From GCA-2733415 sp965178655 (lineage in GTDB: Bacteria; Bacteroidota; Bacteroidia; Flavobacteriales; Flavobacteriaceae): DNA of 64,000 bases. Numbering within the stretch: position 1 is the first letter of the stretch; the number at the start of each line of letters is the position of its first letter. The notes beneath the pieces are model-generated. The model made no database searches. It was not told where the DNA came from and saw only the letters and a program-made list of their open reading frames with translations. This document shows, piece by piece, positions 44,743-53,967 of this stretch. The stretch is from positions 2,046,001-2,110,000 of the forward strand of contig OZ238266.1 of assembly GCA_965178655.1 (NCBI GenBank), read 5' to 3'. A program made the translations under genes and the position numbers.

Positions 44743-44812
44743 TTCTCAAAGTGTGCTTTGAGAAAATATCTTAATCGGAAATCAGTTCTAAACTGGTTTT
44801 CGATTTTTTTTT
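44743..44812 (+). terminator. Hairpin and terminator after fabI
   Basis: Two hairpins in series. TTCTCAAAG-TGTG-CTTTGAGAA at 44743-44764 is a perfect 9-bp stem without a T-run. ATCGGAAATCAG-loop-CTGGTTTTCGAT with a T-run at 44774-44812 (two mismatched positions) is the terminator. Confidence 0.7.
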
Positions 44813-44979
44813 ATCATTAACCCATATGAAACGTGCGCTTAAACGAGTAAAAAAGCACTTTATCGAAATACTTGATAAAACACTGTTTATTTATAAGATT
44901 TAAATGTTTTTTTTCTTCGTGTTAAATACTTTTTTTCTACTTTAGGCAACTATTAACCAAACTACATATTAATATAATT

Positions 44980-47900
44980 ATGAAACGTATTACTTATTTA
45001 TTAGTCTTGTTTGCTGTCGCTTTTACGTGGCAGGGTCAAGCGCAGTGTGATTACACATTGGAAATGAATGACTCATATGGCGATGGTTGGAACGGTAACA
45101 CAATGGATGTCCTTGTAGGAGGTGTTGTTGTGTTAGACGACGTTACCATAGCTTCTGGGTCTCAAAATGTATTAACTTTTTCAGTAAATACTGGAGATGA
45201 TGTAACTGCTGTATGGAATGCAGGAGGATCATGGGGTTCAGAAACATCTTATAAAATTTTAGATAATTCTGGAACAGAAGTGGGTGCAGCTGCACAAGCA
45301 GATATAGCATCAGGTACTATTACTGCGGCTTGCCCGATAGTGTCTTGTAACTACTCTTTAGAGATGAATGACTCATATGGTGATGGTTGGAACGGAAATA
45401 CAATGGATGTTCTTGTTGCAGGAGTTGTAGTGTTAGATGATGTTACTATTTCTTCAGGTTCACAAAGTGTGTTATCTTTTTCTGTAAATGAAGGAGATGA
45501 TGTAACTGCTGTATGGAATGCAGGCGGATCATGGGGTTCAGAAACATCTTATAAAATATTAGACCCTTCAGGGACAGAAGTGGCAGCAGCTGCAGAAGCA
45601 GATATTGTATCAGGTACTATTACTGCGGCTTGTCCGTCTTGTATAGTTCCTACAGATTTAGCTGTAGCAAACCTTACAACTACAAGTGCTGAATTAAGTT
45701 GGACTGCAGGAGCAGACGAAACACTTTGGGATATTGAATGGGGAGCAATAGGATTTACACAAGGTTCTGGAACAGTTGTTACAGGAGTTACAAATCCATA
45801 TGTCTTATCAGGATTAACCTCTGGTACATCATATGACTTTTATGTACTTGCTGATTGTGGAAGTGGATTATCTACATGGGCTGGTCCTTTTAGTTTTATG
45901 ACACAAACTACACCAGTAGCAATACCAAGTTGTGCTGATTTTGAAGCAAATGACTTAGGAGGTTCAATATCATTGACTACTAATGCTGAATCATCAGCAT
46001 CTATAAGTGGTACTGCAGGAGCAAATTCAAGTGCTTATGGAGTATTATTAACAGGAGGAGGGTCATCAGGATGGACTGGTTGGTCTACGTCTACATCAGA
46101 AACAAATGCATGGGTAGATAATGCATCTCACCACGCATCTATAGATATGATTGTAGATGCAACTGCTCAATCAGTTGTAATATTAAAATACGATTTAAAA
46201 CAAGGATATAGTTACGGAAACACATACTCATGGTTTAGAGTAACTGTTGACGGAACACAAATAGGAGCAAGTATGAATCCTACAACAAGTGATTCAGATA
46301 CTTTTGTAAACCATTCAGTTGACTTGTCAGCATACGCAGGAACAACCTTTACACTTAAGTTAGAATCTTCTGCTAAGTATGTAGATGATTTTTCTATGGT
46401 AGATAATATTTGTTTAACAGCACCTACATGTACACCGGCACAAGTAACAGCTACTTTAGCACCAGATTGTGCAAATACGCAATTTTATGTTGATGTAGAT
46501 GTAACTTCAATGGGAGATGCAGTTTCAGTTTCAAACGGAACAGACACATGGCCAATTACTGGAACAGGAGTTGTTTCAGCAGGACCATTTGCAGACGGTT
46601 CATTGCAAGACTTAACTGTTGTTCATGCAGATGTTGAATGTGATATAGTATTAGGGAGTTTTACTTACGTTTGCCCACCAGCAAATGACTTATGTGAAGA
46701 CGCTATTACAGTAGTTTGTGATGATGTTGTTACAGGGTCTACATTGTCTGCTACAAGTACAGGAGCACCAACAGGTTTCTGTGGAACAGGTTCAGGAGCG
46801 CCAGGAGTTTGGTATAGTTTCATGGGAACAGGAGATATTGTAACCGCATCATTATGTGGTTCAGATTTCGATACAAAAATTCAAATATATGAAGGAACTT
46901 GCGACGCATTAGTATGTGTTGGTGGTAATGATGATAACTGGGCTGCTTGTAGTTCTTCTGCATCAGAAACATTATTCTTGTCAACTGCAGGAACAGAATA
47001 CTTTATATATGTATATGGTTATGGTTCAAATACTGGTAACTATACACTAACAATGAGTTGTGTGGCACCACCACCGCCACCAGCAAATGATGATTGTTCT
47101 GAAGCAGTAGATTTAACTGTTAATCCAGACTTAGAGTGTGGAACAGTTACTTCAGGAACTATTTTAGGAGGAACAGATTCTATGGAAACTGACCCTTCTT
47201 GTTGGACAACAACAAATGATGATGTGTGGTATTCATTTACGGCAACATCTACAACGCATACGGTTTCTTTAGATAATATAGCAGGTTCAACAACAAACCT
47301 AGATATAGCAGTGTTTGAAGGACAGTGTGGTGCATTAGTAGAAGTTTCTTGTGGAGGAACAGAGATTGCCGTTACAGGATTAGTAGTAGGTAACTCTTAC
47401 CTTGTAAGTGTGCATTCTGGAGGATCAACACCATTCCAAGACTCAACTTTTGATATTTGTGTAGGAACACCACCACCACCAATTGTAACAGATATTGTTA
47501 CTTATACACCAGAAGAATTAATTACAGAGGTGTTAATTGATAGTGATTGTGCTACAGTAACTAATATTCAATATGAATCTCATTCATTTGATGACAACAT
47601 AGGGTTTAGTTACTTTACTGATGGTGGATCTGATTTTCCTTTTGCAGATGGTATTGTACTATCTTCAGGAGCTGCTGTTGAGGCAGAAGGACCATTTAGT
47701 AATGGGGCTTCAGGAAGCTTTGGAGGCGCAGGAGATACTGATTTAGAAAACGAAACAGGAGTAGCTGTAACAAACGATGCTACTTATATTGAATTTGATT
47801 TTGTGCCAATTGCACCTCAAATTTCATTTGATTTTATTATGGCATCATCTGAATATGCTGGGTCTTTTCAATGTAATTATGAAGATGCATTTGCATTTAT

Positions 47901-49140
47901 TTTAACAGCAGCAGATGGTACAACAACAAATTTAGCGGTATTACCAACAACAGATTCTGGTAACCCATTTGTTACAGTAACAAATATACACCCAGAAGTA
48001 CCGGGGTCTTGTGCCGCTGTAAATGAGCAATATTTCCATAGTTATACACCACAGTATGGCGAAATAGGATATACAGGTAGAACAGTTGCTTTAACGGCAT
48101 TTTCTCCAGTAACTCCAGGAGAGCAATACCATATTAAGCTAGTTGTTGCCGATCAAAGTGATAGTGTAGTAGATACTGCAGTATTTCTTTTAGGAGGTAG
48201 TTTCTCTTTAGGAGAGATTGATCTAGGAGAAGATGTATTCTTAGGAGACCCTGAGGCTTTATGTGAAGGAGAAATATCTGAACTTAATGCAGGAGTAATA
48301 CCAGCAGGAACAAATATTGTTTGGACACAAGATGGAGATGTGGTAGAAGGAAGTACTACTGTAAATCCTGATACTGGAGAAACAGAGCAAATTTTAGTAA
48401 TTTCAGAAACAGGAGATTACTCGGCTACCGTTACTTTTGATAATACCGATTGTAGTGTAGAGAATACAGTTCATGTTGAATTCTATCCAAATGCAATACC
48501 AGACTTAGGTTCTAATGTAGTAAAATGTGCTAATGAAGAATTAGTATTATATGCAAATGTTATAAATAGCGATGATCCAAACATGGGTGAAATAGCATAT
48601 ACATGGTCTTATAACGGCGTAGTGATTGCAGGTGAAACATCAAGTGAGCTTACAATATCTGCAACAACTGTAGTTGCAAGTGATAATAGTGCAGCAGGAG
48701 CAGTACAGTTTGTAGATCCAATTAACGGAACAACAGTATATGCATCACTTAGTAGTGAAGGTGTATATAACTTAGGGTTATTTACTGTTAGCACTGTAGA
48801 TACAAGTTCTGGTTGTGTAGGTAATGAAAGTGATGTTCAAGTTGATTTCTATGCAAATCCAAACTGTGTTACAGTACCTTCAGGTATCTCACCAAACAAT
48901 GATGGTGTAAACGATTGTTTAGCATTAGATAACTTAATGAATACTATCGGTTCAGGAAACATACAAGTATACAACCGTTACGGAACTCGGGTATATAATA
49001 GTGAAGTTTACTCAAGAGAGTGGTGCGGAACTGATATGAATGGTGAAGTATTACCAACAGGTACGTATTACTATGTGTTAACATACGATAATGGTATAGC
49101 GCCATATAAAGGATGGATTTATATCAATACAGAAAAGTAA
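44980..49140 (+). CDS. Large T9SS-exported multidomain surface protein (type B sorting domain)
   Basis: 1386 residues, no enzyme motif. Order: signal peptide (ends GQA before Gln22), a 100-residue domain repeated twice (23-122 and 123-221), a fibronectin-III-like stretch (about 222-310, PTDLAVANLTTTSAELSW), a beta-sandwich region (about 320-490), two pre-peptidase-like Cys-paired domains (about 560-690 and 700-830), and a choice-of-anchor L-like region (about 840-1070). Ig-like strands follow. The gliding-motility type B sorting domain (PSGISPNNDGVNDC to the end) targets it to the type IX secretion system. The PorP/SprF and OmpA genes after it are the usual partners. It is probably an adhesin or surface-layer component. 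Confidence 0.9.
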   Translation: MKRITYLLVLFAVAFTWQGQAQCDYTLEMNDSYGDGWNGNTMDVLVGGVVVLDDVTIASGSQNVLTFSVNTGDDVTAVWNAGGSWGSETSYKILDNSGTEVGAAAQADIASGTITAACPIVSCNYSLEMNDSYGDGWNGNTMDVLVAGVVVLDDVTISSGSQSVLSFSVNEGDDVTAVWNAGGSWGSETSYKILDPSGTEVAAAAEADIVSGTITAACPSCIVPTDLAVANLTTTSAELSWTAGADETLWDIEWGAIGFTQGSGTVVTGVTNPYVLSGLTSGTSYDFYVLADCGSGLSTWAGPFSFMTQTTPVAIPSCADFEANDLGGSISLTTNAESSASISGTAGANSSAYGVLLTGGGSSGWTGWSTSTSETNAWVDNASHHASIDMIVDATAQSVVILKYDLKQGYSYGNTYSWFRVTVDGTQIGASMNPTTSDSDTFVNHSVDLSAYAGTTFTLKLESSAKYVDDFSMVDNICLTAPTCTPAQVTATLAPDCANTQFYVDVDVTSMGDAVSVSNGTDTWPITGTGVVSAGPFADGSLQDLTVVHADVECDIVLGSFTYVCPPANDLCEDAITVVCDDVVTGSTLSATSTGAPTGFCGTGSGAPGVWYSFMGTGDIVTASLCGSDFDTKIQIYEGTCDALVCVGGNDDNWAACSSSASETLFLSTAGTEYFIYVYGYGSNTGNYTLTMSCVAPPPPPANDDCSEAVDLTVNPDLECGTVTSGTILGGTDSMETDPSCWTTTNDDVWYSFTATSTTHTVSLDNIAGSTTNLDIAVFEGQCGALVEVSCGGTEIAVTGLVVGNSYLVSVHSGGSTPFQDSTFDICVGTPPPPIVTDIVTYTPEELITEVLIDSDCATVTNIQYESHSFDDNIGFSYFTDGGSDFPFADGIVLSSGAAVEAEGPFSNGASGSFGGAGDTDLENETGVAVTNDATYIEFDFVPIAPQISFDFIMASSEYAGSFQCNYEDAFAFILTAADGTTTNLAVLPTTDSGNPFVTVTNIHPEVPGSCAAVNEQYFHSYTPQYGEIGYTGRTVALTAFSPVTPGEQYHIKLVVADQSDSVVDTAVFLLGGSFSLGEIDLGEDVFLGDPEALCEGEISELNAGVIPAGTNIVWTQDGDVVEGSTTVNPDTGETEQILVISETGDYSATVTFDNTDCSVENTVHVEFYPNAIPDLGSNVVKCANEELVLYANVINSDDPNMGEIAYTWSYNGVVIAGETSSELTISATTVVASDNSAAGAVQFVDPINGTTVYASLSSEGVYNLGLFTVSTVDTSSGCVGNESDVQVDFYANPNCVTVPSGISPNNDGVNDCLALDNLMNTIGSGNIQVYNRYGTRVYNSEVYSREWCGTDMNGEVLPTGTYYYVLTYDNGIAPYKGWIYINTEK
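45046..45642 (+). repeat. Tandem intragenic domain duplication
   Basis: Two consecutive units, about 300 and 297 bases (45046-45345 and 45346-45642), nearly identical in protein and strongly alike in DNA. Shared features: LEMNDSYGDGWNGNTMDVLV, GDDVTAVWNAGGSWGSETSY and AADI-SGTITAACP. The synonymous differences show a fairly recent duplication or homogenisation. Confidence 0.9.
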
Positions 49141-49168
49141 AAACTAATAAACTAAATAATAAACGTAT

Positions 49169-50083
49169 ATGAAAAAAATAATAATAGCAATGGTTGTACT
49201 ACTAGGATATAGTAGTACAAGTGTTGCACAGCAAGACCCACAATATACACAGTATATGTATAATCAATCTGTAATGAATCCGGCATATGCTGGATCTACA
49301 GAAGGATTAGCAATAACTACTCTGTATAGAGATCAATGGCAAGGATTTGATGGCGCACCTAAAACAATGACTTTATCGGTACACAGTCCGGTGGGTGAAA
49401 GAGTAGGTTTAGGTTTGTCTATAATTTCAGATCAACATGGTCCAGTAAAAGAGAACAATATTTATGCAGACTTTTCTTACACGCTAAATTTAAAAGGAAA
49501 CGCTAAATTAGCATTTGGTGTAAAAGCAGGTGTTACCTTACATGATGTAGGGTTGTTTACAGATGTTGTAACTCAAATTTCAGGAGATGAAGCTTTTAGT
49601 GAAGATATAAACGAAGTAACGCCAAACGCAGGTTTAGGAGCATTCTACTATACTGATAAGTTTTATGTAGGACTTTCTGTGCCAAACATCTTAAATAGTG
49701 TGCATTTAGATGTAAATGGGATTGCTTTCGGGTCAGAAATTCAACATTATTTTGTTAGTGCAGGATATGTGTTTCAGTTGAGTGAAACAACAAAATTAAA
49801 ACCATCTGTTTTAGTAAAATCAGCTTTTGGAGCACCAACATCTTTTGATGTAAATGCTAATGTTTTACTACATGATAAATTTGAGTTAGGGGTTTCATAT
49901 AGAAATGATGATTCATTTAGTGGTTTAGTAGGATTTGCTTTTTCAGACAGTATTCGTATAGGATATGCATATGATCATATTGTATCTGATATTAATATCG
50001 GAACAAATGCTTCTCATGAAGTATTTTTACAATTTGATTTAAGCTTTACTAAAAAAGTATCACGTTCTCCAAGATTTTTCTAA
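49169..50083 (+). CDS. PorP/SprF-family outer-membrane protein of the type IX system
   Basis: 304 residues. The signal peptide ends SVA before Gln21. The N-terminal hallmark QDPQYTQYMYNQSVMNPAYA (22-41) is diagnostic. The rest is outer-membrane beta-strands (EHDQWQ-type RDQWQGFDGAPK, DIQIGTNASHEVFLQFD near the end). SprF-like proteins act with type B sorting-domain proteins and are needed for their export or anchoring in gliding bacteria. It is co-transcribed with the upstream giant gene (28 bases) and with the OmpA gene (18 bases). Confidence 0.95.
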   Translation: MKKIIIAMVVLLGYSSTSVAQQDPQYTQYMYNQSVMNPAYAGSTEGLAITTLYRDQWQGFDGAPKTMTLSVHSPVGERVGLGLSIISDQHGPVKENNIYADFSYTLNLKGNAKLAFGVKAGVTLHDVGLFTDVVTQISGDEAFSEDINEVTPNAGLGAFYYTDKFYVGLSVPNILNSVHLDVNGIAFGSEIQHYFVSAGYVFQLSETTKLKPSVLVKSAFGAPTSFDVNANVLLHDKFELGVSYRNDDSFSGLVGFAFSDSIRIGYAYDHIVSDINIGTNASHEVFLQFDLSFTKKVSRSPRFF

Positions 50084-50101
50084 TATAAATACAGTAATCA
50101 C

Positions 50102-51994
50102 ATGAAAAAATATATATATACAGGAGTACTACTATTAGGAATGCTAGGAGTAAATGCTCAAAATAAAGACACTAAAAAAGCAGATAAGCACTATGATAAT
50201 CTTGAGTATGTACGTGCTATATCAGAATATTTAGAAGTTGTTGAAGATGGTAATGCAGACGCTTACGTACATGGTCGTTTAGCAGATGCTTATTATAAAA
50301 CATCTAACACTGCAGAGTCTGCAGCATGGTACGCTAGAGCCCTTGCAGTAGCGCCAAATGCAGGACAGTATTTTAACTATGCACAAGCATTAAAAGCAAA
50401 TGGTAATTATGATGCAGCAAATGACGCAATGAATTCATTTGCAAATTTAGCGCCTAATGATGCTAGAGCAATTGCTCATAAAAACAACCCAAATGCTATT
50501 TCTGATTTGTTAAACGAAGACCCAAACTTTACAGTAAAGGCACTGGAAGGGTTTAATACACCATATTCAGAATTTGGGCCGTTATTACATAAAAGTCAGT
50601 TGTACTACGCTTCAGCAAGAAGTGAAAAGTCTAAAAAATATGGTTGGAATAAAGAACCATTTTTAGATGTCTATGTTTCAAATTACGATGCAGTATCTGG
50701 AGAAATGTCAAATGAATTGGCATTAACTGGTGGCGTTAATACTTCTAAAAATGAAGGAACAGTGAGTTTTAGCCCAGACGGAAATACCATGTATTTCTCA
50801 GGAGAAAGCGTACTTCGTAACGCCGGTATTTTTAAGAAGAAATTTATTAAAGATGATAGCGGGAAAAGTACTATTAATATTTACTCTGCAACATTAGAAG
50901 GTGGAGAGTGGAAAAATATTACTTCACTGCCATTTAATGGAGATAATCATAACAGTGGTGGGCCTGCAGTAAATGTAGACGGATCACGTTTATACTTTAG
51001 TTCAGATATGGAAGGATCTCTGGGAGATTCAGATATTTGGTATGTTGCTATTAACGGTGATGGTACTTATGGACTTCCTGTAAATTTAGGGCCATCAATT
51101 AATACTGATGGAAAAGAAGCCTTTCCTTTTGTTAGTAGTGATAACATGTTGTACTTTTCATCAAACGGACATCCAGGTTTAGGAATGTTAGACGTTTTTG
51201 GTGCAGCAATTAAAGGAGATGATTTTGGAGCACTTAGAAATGTTGGCGCACCAATAAATTCTGGTAATGACGACTTTAGTTTTTCTATTGATGAAGCAAC
51301 TAAAATTGGTTTCTTTGCATCTAACCGTCCAGGGGGTGCAGGTAGTGATGATATTTACTCTTTTGAGCAAATTGCACCAATTTGTGAAGTTGAATTAACA
51401 GTGAAAGTTGTTGATAGTAGAACAAATGAAGCTTTAGTAAATGCATCAGTTCTTGTTTTTGGAGATGATAATGTACAAGTAGCTTCTAAAATGACTAACG
51501 CTAATGGTGAAATTATATTTATGTATGAGTGCGATCAAGCATTTAGAGTTGAAGCAAGCATGGAAACATATACAGGTAATGCTGTAGCTGTTGAGAAAAC
51601 AAGCGAAAGAACAATTGCTAAAACAGTAGTGCTTGAAGCACCTATTGAGTTAAAGCCAATTTTCTTTGACCTTGATAAATATGATATTACAGAAGCAGCT
51701 ATAGTTGAATTAGATAAAGTTGTAACTTTATTACAAGACAACCCACAGATGATTATCCGTGTAGAGTCTCATACAGATTCAAGAGCTAGTGATAAATACA
51801 ATATGGAGTTATCAACTAACCGTGTAAAAGCTTCGGTTGATTATATTCTTTCTAAAGGAATTCATGCACATAGAGTTTATGGTAAAGGATTTGGAGAAAC
51901 ACAATTAGTAAATGATTGTGCCAATGATGTTGACTGTTCTGAAGAAGAGCACCAAGCTAATCGTAGATCAGAATTCTTTATTGTAGAAGACTAA
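50102..51994 (+). CDS. TPR/PD40/OmpA protein, partner of the PorP/SprF system
   Basis: 630 residues, signal peptide ending VNA before Gln20. Domains in order: TPR-like helices (about 25-120), PD40-type beta-propeller repeats (about 150-420, e.g. GTVSFSPDGNTMYFSGES and FPFVSSDNMLYFSSNG), a carboxypeptidase-regulatory-like domain (about 430-510), and an OmpA peptidoglycan-binding domain (about 515-628, VESHTDSRASDKYNMELSTN and the NRRSEF end). It resembles the OmpA-family proteins that follow PorP/SprF genes and that anchor the T9SS products to the wall. Confidence 0.92.
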   Translation: MKKYIYTGVLLLGMLGVNAQNKDTKKADKHYDNLEYVRAISEYLEVVEDGNADAYVHGRLADAYYKTSNTAESAAWYARALAVAPNAGQYFNYAQALKANGNYDAANDAMNSFANLAPNDARAIAHKNNPNAISDLLNEDPNFTVKALEGFNTPYSEFGPLLHKSQLYYASARSEKSKKYGWNKEPFLDVYVSNYDAVSGEMSNELALTGGVNTSKNEGTVSFSPDGNTMYFSGESVLRNAGIFKKKFIKDDSGKSTINIYSATLEGGEWKNITSLPFNGDNHNSGGPAVNVDGSRLYFSSDMEGSLGDSDIWYVAINGDGTYGLPVNLGPSINTDGKEAFPFVSSDNMLYFSSNGHPGLGMLDVFGAAIKGDDFGALRNVGAPINSGNDDFSFSIDEATKIGFFASNRPGGAGSDDIYSFEQIAPICEVELTVKVVDSRTNEALVNASVLVFGDDNVQVASKMTNANGEIIFMYECDQAFRVEASMETYTGNAVAVEKTSERTIAKTVVLEAPIELKPIFFDLDKYDITEAAIVELDKVVTLLQDNPQMIIRVESHTDSRASDKYNMELSTNRVKASVDYILSKGIHAHRVYGKGFGETQLVNDCANDVDCSEEEHQANRRSEFFIVED

Positions 51995-52013
51995 GCAATA
52001 AAATAATTTATAT

Positions 52014-52046
52014 AAAAAGCCTCAGCGGAAACGTTGAGGCTTTTTT
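52014..52046 (+). terminator. Terminator of the T9SS operon
   Basis: AAAAAGCCTCA, an 11-base centre, TGAGGCTTTTTT. Ends the 44980-51994 transcript. Confidence 0.8.
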
Positions 52047-52081
52047 GTGTCAGCTATTTTAAGTACTTTCGTTGTCTACAT

Positions 52082-52981
52082 ATGTCAAAAACAACAACTA
52101 ATCTTATTTTAAAAATACTAAAGTTTTTATATCAAAACTTTATAATAATTCTTCCTTTGTTTGTAGGAGTAAATTTGTTGTTTCAGAGTTTAAATAGTAA
52201 TGACTTAACGGTTTACTTATATGACTCACAAAAAGAAGAAGCTGCTTTTGTATCAAAATTCGAAATTTATAATGAAGGCTCTGCAGTTTCAAAAAATGAG
52301 CTAATACAGCCACTTATAATTAACCTTGCAGCAGACAATACAATTTTAAGTTTTGATTTGATTCAGAAAAACCCAAGTGCTATAAAAGTATGGTTTAGTA
52401 AAAGGAATACAAATAAACTTTCAGTAGATTTTAATTTATTAAATAACGCAGAAAGTATTACCTTTTTAATAGTCTCAAAAAGACCAATACATGAATTTAC
52501 CGTTAGCTCTAGAATAAAAAATGTTAAAGAAGTAATTACATACCACTACAAAGAAAAACCAAAAATATATGATAGAATAAACACATTTTGGATATTTTTA
52601 TGTTTCTTTAGTATTATATCTTTTATTGACGCATACAAGCTAAGAGTTAAAAACAAGCAATTAAAGGCTTTGTTTTTATTGATTGAAAGTCTAGCTATAG
52701 ATACTGATGAAAAACGTTTTTTAGAGACATATAAAGAAGCCTATACAAGATATAATATACGTTTTAAGAAAAATGTAATAACAGTAACTGCGGAGATGAG
52801 TGTTCTATTTTCGAAGATAGATTTTTATAACATAGAACAGATACAGCAAGAGATGAAACATAAGACTAAATGGGCTGTGTTTTATACGCTTCGTAAGCCA
52901 TACCTAATTTTGAGCCCGATATTATTCCTAATTAGTATTATTGCAATAATTATTTCTGTAATGTATTACGCAATTTTATAA
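52082..52981 (+). CDS. Membrane protein of unknown function upstream of bshB1
   Basis: 299 residues from ATG 52082; the earlier frame start at 52034 overlaps the terminator. One N-terminal membrane segment (FLYQNFIIILPLFVGVNLLF), a soluble domain of about 120 residues, then two segments (FWIFLCFFSIISFI and a C-terminal PYLILSPILFLISIIAIIIS). TACTTTCG sits in the promoter position with one mismatch. 21 bases separate it from bshB1, so it is probably co-transcribed with it. No family recognised. Confidence 0.65.
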   Translation: MSKTTTNLILKILKFLYQNFIIILPLFVGVNLLFQSLNSNDLTVYLYDSQKEEAAFVSKFEIYNEGSAVSKNELIQPLIINLAADNTILSFDLIQKNPSAIKVWFSKRNTNKLSVDFNLLNNAESITFLIVSKRPIHEFTVSSRIKNVKEVITYHYKEKPKIYDRINTFWIFLCFFSIISFIDAYKLRVKNKQLKALFLLIESLAIDTDEKRFLETYKEAYTRYNIRFKKNVITVTAEMSVLFSKIDFYNIEQIQQEMKHKTKWAVFYTLRKPYLILSPILFLISIIAIIISVMYYAIL

Positions 52982-53002
52982 CAAAATAAAAACAATAGAA
53001 TT

Positions 53003-53722
53003 ATGATAAAATTAGATATACTTGCTTTTGGGGCACATCCTGATGATGTAGAGTTAGGCTGTGGTGCTACTATAGCAAAAGCAGTAGCTTCTGGTAAAAA
53101 AGTGGGTATTATAGATTTAACAAAGGGGGAGTTAGGTACACGTGGCACAGCAGAATTACGATTAAAAGAATCTAATATTGCTAAAAACGAATTAGGTGTT
53201 ATAGTTCGTGAAAACTTAGAATTTTCGGATGCTTTTTTTGTAAACGATAAAGCACATCAATTAGCGGTGATTAAAATGATTCGTAAATATCAACCAAACA
53301 TTGTATTGTGTAATGCCATTGAGGATAGGCATATAGACCATTCAAAAGCTTCAAAATTAGTGTCTGACGCTTGTTTTCTTTCAGGGTTATTAAAGATTGA
53401 AACTTTATTAGATGGAAAAATTCAAGATAAATGGCGTCCAAGCCAAGTATATCATTATATTCAGTGGAATACTGTTACTCCAGACTTTGTAGTAGATGTG
53501 TCGGGGTATATGGATGTTAAAACATCAGCTGTAAAAGCATATGCTTCACAATTTTATGACTGTGATAGTAAAGAGGAAGAAACACCTATTACAAGTAAAA
53601 ACTTTATAGACAGTGTTTTGTATCGTGCACAAGACTTAGGCCGATTGGTAGGTGTTGATGCTGCCGAAGGATTTACAACAGAACGCTATGTTGCTGTTAA
53701 AAATTTAGATGATTTATTTTAA
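53003..53722 (+). CDS. bshB1: Bacillithiol biosynthesis deacetylase BshB1
   Basis: Removes the acetyl group from GlcNAc-malate on the way to bacillithiol. Visible: the zinc motif GAHPDDVELGCGA (His12, Asp14, Asp15) of the LmbE family and DRHIDHSKAS, which carries the third metal-binding histidine. LTKGELGTRGTAELRLKES is characteristic of the BshB1 subgroup. 239 residues. ytxJ (60444) is another bacillithiol-linked gene, 7 kb away. No bshA or bshC is present in this window. Confidence 0.93.
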   Translation: MIKLDILAFGAHPDDVELGCGATIAKAVASGKKVGIIDLTKGELGTRGTAELRLKESNIAKNELGVIVRENLEFSDAFFVNDKAHQLAVIKMIRKYQPNIVLCNAIEDRHIDHSKASKLVSDACFLSGLLKIETLLDGKIQDKWRPSQVYHYIQWNTVTPDFVVDVSGYMDVKTSAVKAYASQFYDCDSKEEETPITSKNFIDSVLYRAQDLGRLVGVDAAEGFTTERYVAVKNLDDLF

Positions 53723-53808
53723 TAAATGCTAATAGAAAGGCAATGAATGGTTTAACTTTTTATTACAAAAAAAATAATATTTATTGTTTAATAAGTTAAA
53801 ATATTACT

Positions 53809-53816
53809 TACATTTG
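53809..53816 (+). promoter_or_regulatory. Promoter -7 box for tRNA-His
   Basis: TACATTTG, an exact TAnnTTTG, 14 bases before G-1 of the tRNA. A TTG at 53784-53786 is 22 bases upstream of it, slightly wider spacing than usual. Confidence 0.6.
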
Positions 53817-53830
53817 CACTCGCAATAAAT

Positions 53831-53905
53831 GGTGGTTGTAGCTCAGTTGGTTAGAGCATCGGTTTGTGGTACCGAGGGTCGCCGGTTCGAATCCGGTCTT
53901 CCACC
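53831..53905 (+). tRNA. tRNA-His (GTG)
   Basis: 75 bases counting the extra G-1. The anticodon stem TCGGT/ACCGA encloses TTGTGGT, giving GTG. T-arm GCCGG-TTCGAAT-CCGGT. The acceptor is unusual: GTGGTTG against CTTCCAC leaves T5-T68 and T6-T67 unpaired. Confidence 0.92.
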
Positions 53906-53912
53906 CAAAAGC

Positions 53913-53944
53913 AAAAAGCTTCTCAGAAATGAGAAGCTTTTTTT
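53913..53944 (+). terminator. Terminator after tRNA-His
   Basis: AAAAAGCTTCTCA, four-base loop, TGAGAAGCTTTTTTT: a 13-bp stem with a T-run. Confidence 0.85.
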
Positions 53945-53967
53945 GTGGATATTATTCTAGTGTAAAA

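Noticed and set aside
45046..45642. Tandem repeat as a CRISPR-like or mobile repeat
   Set aside because: It is in frame inside one gene, encodes a folded domain and has 300-base units without spacers.
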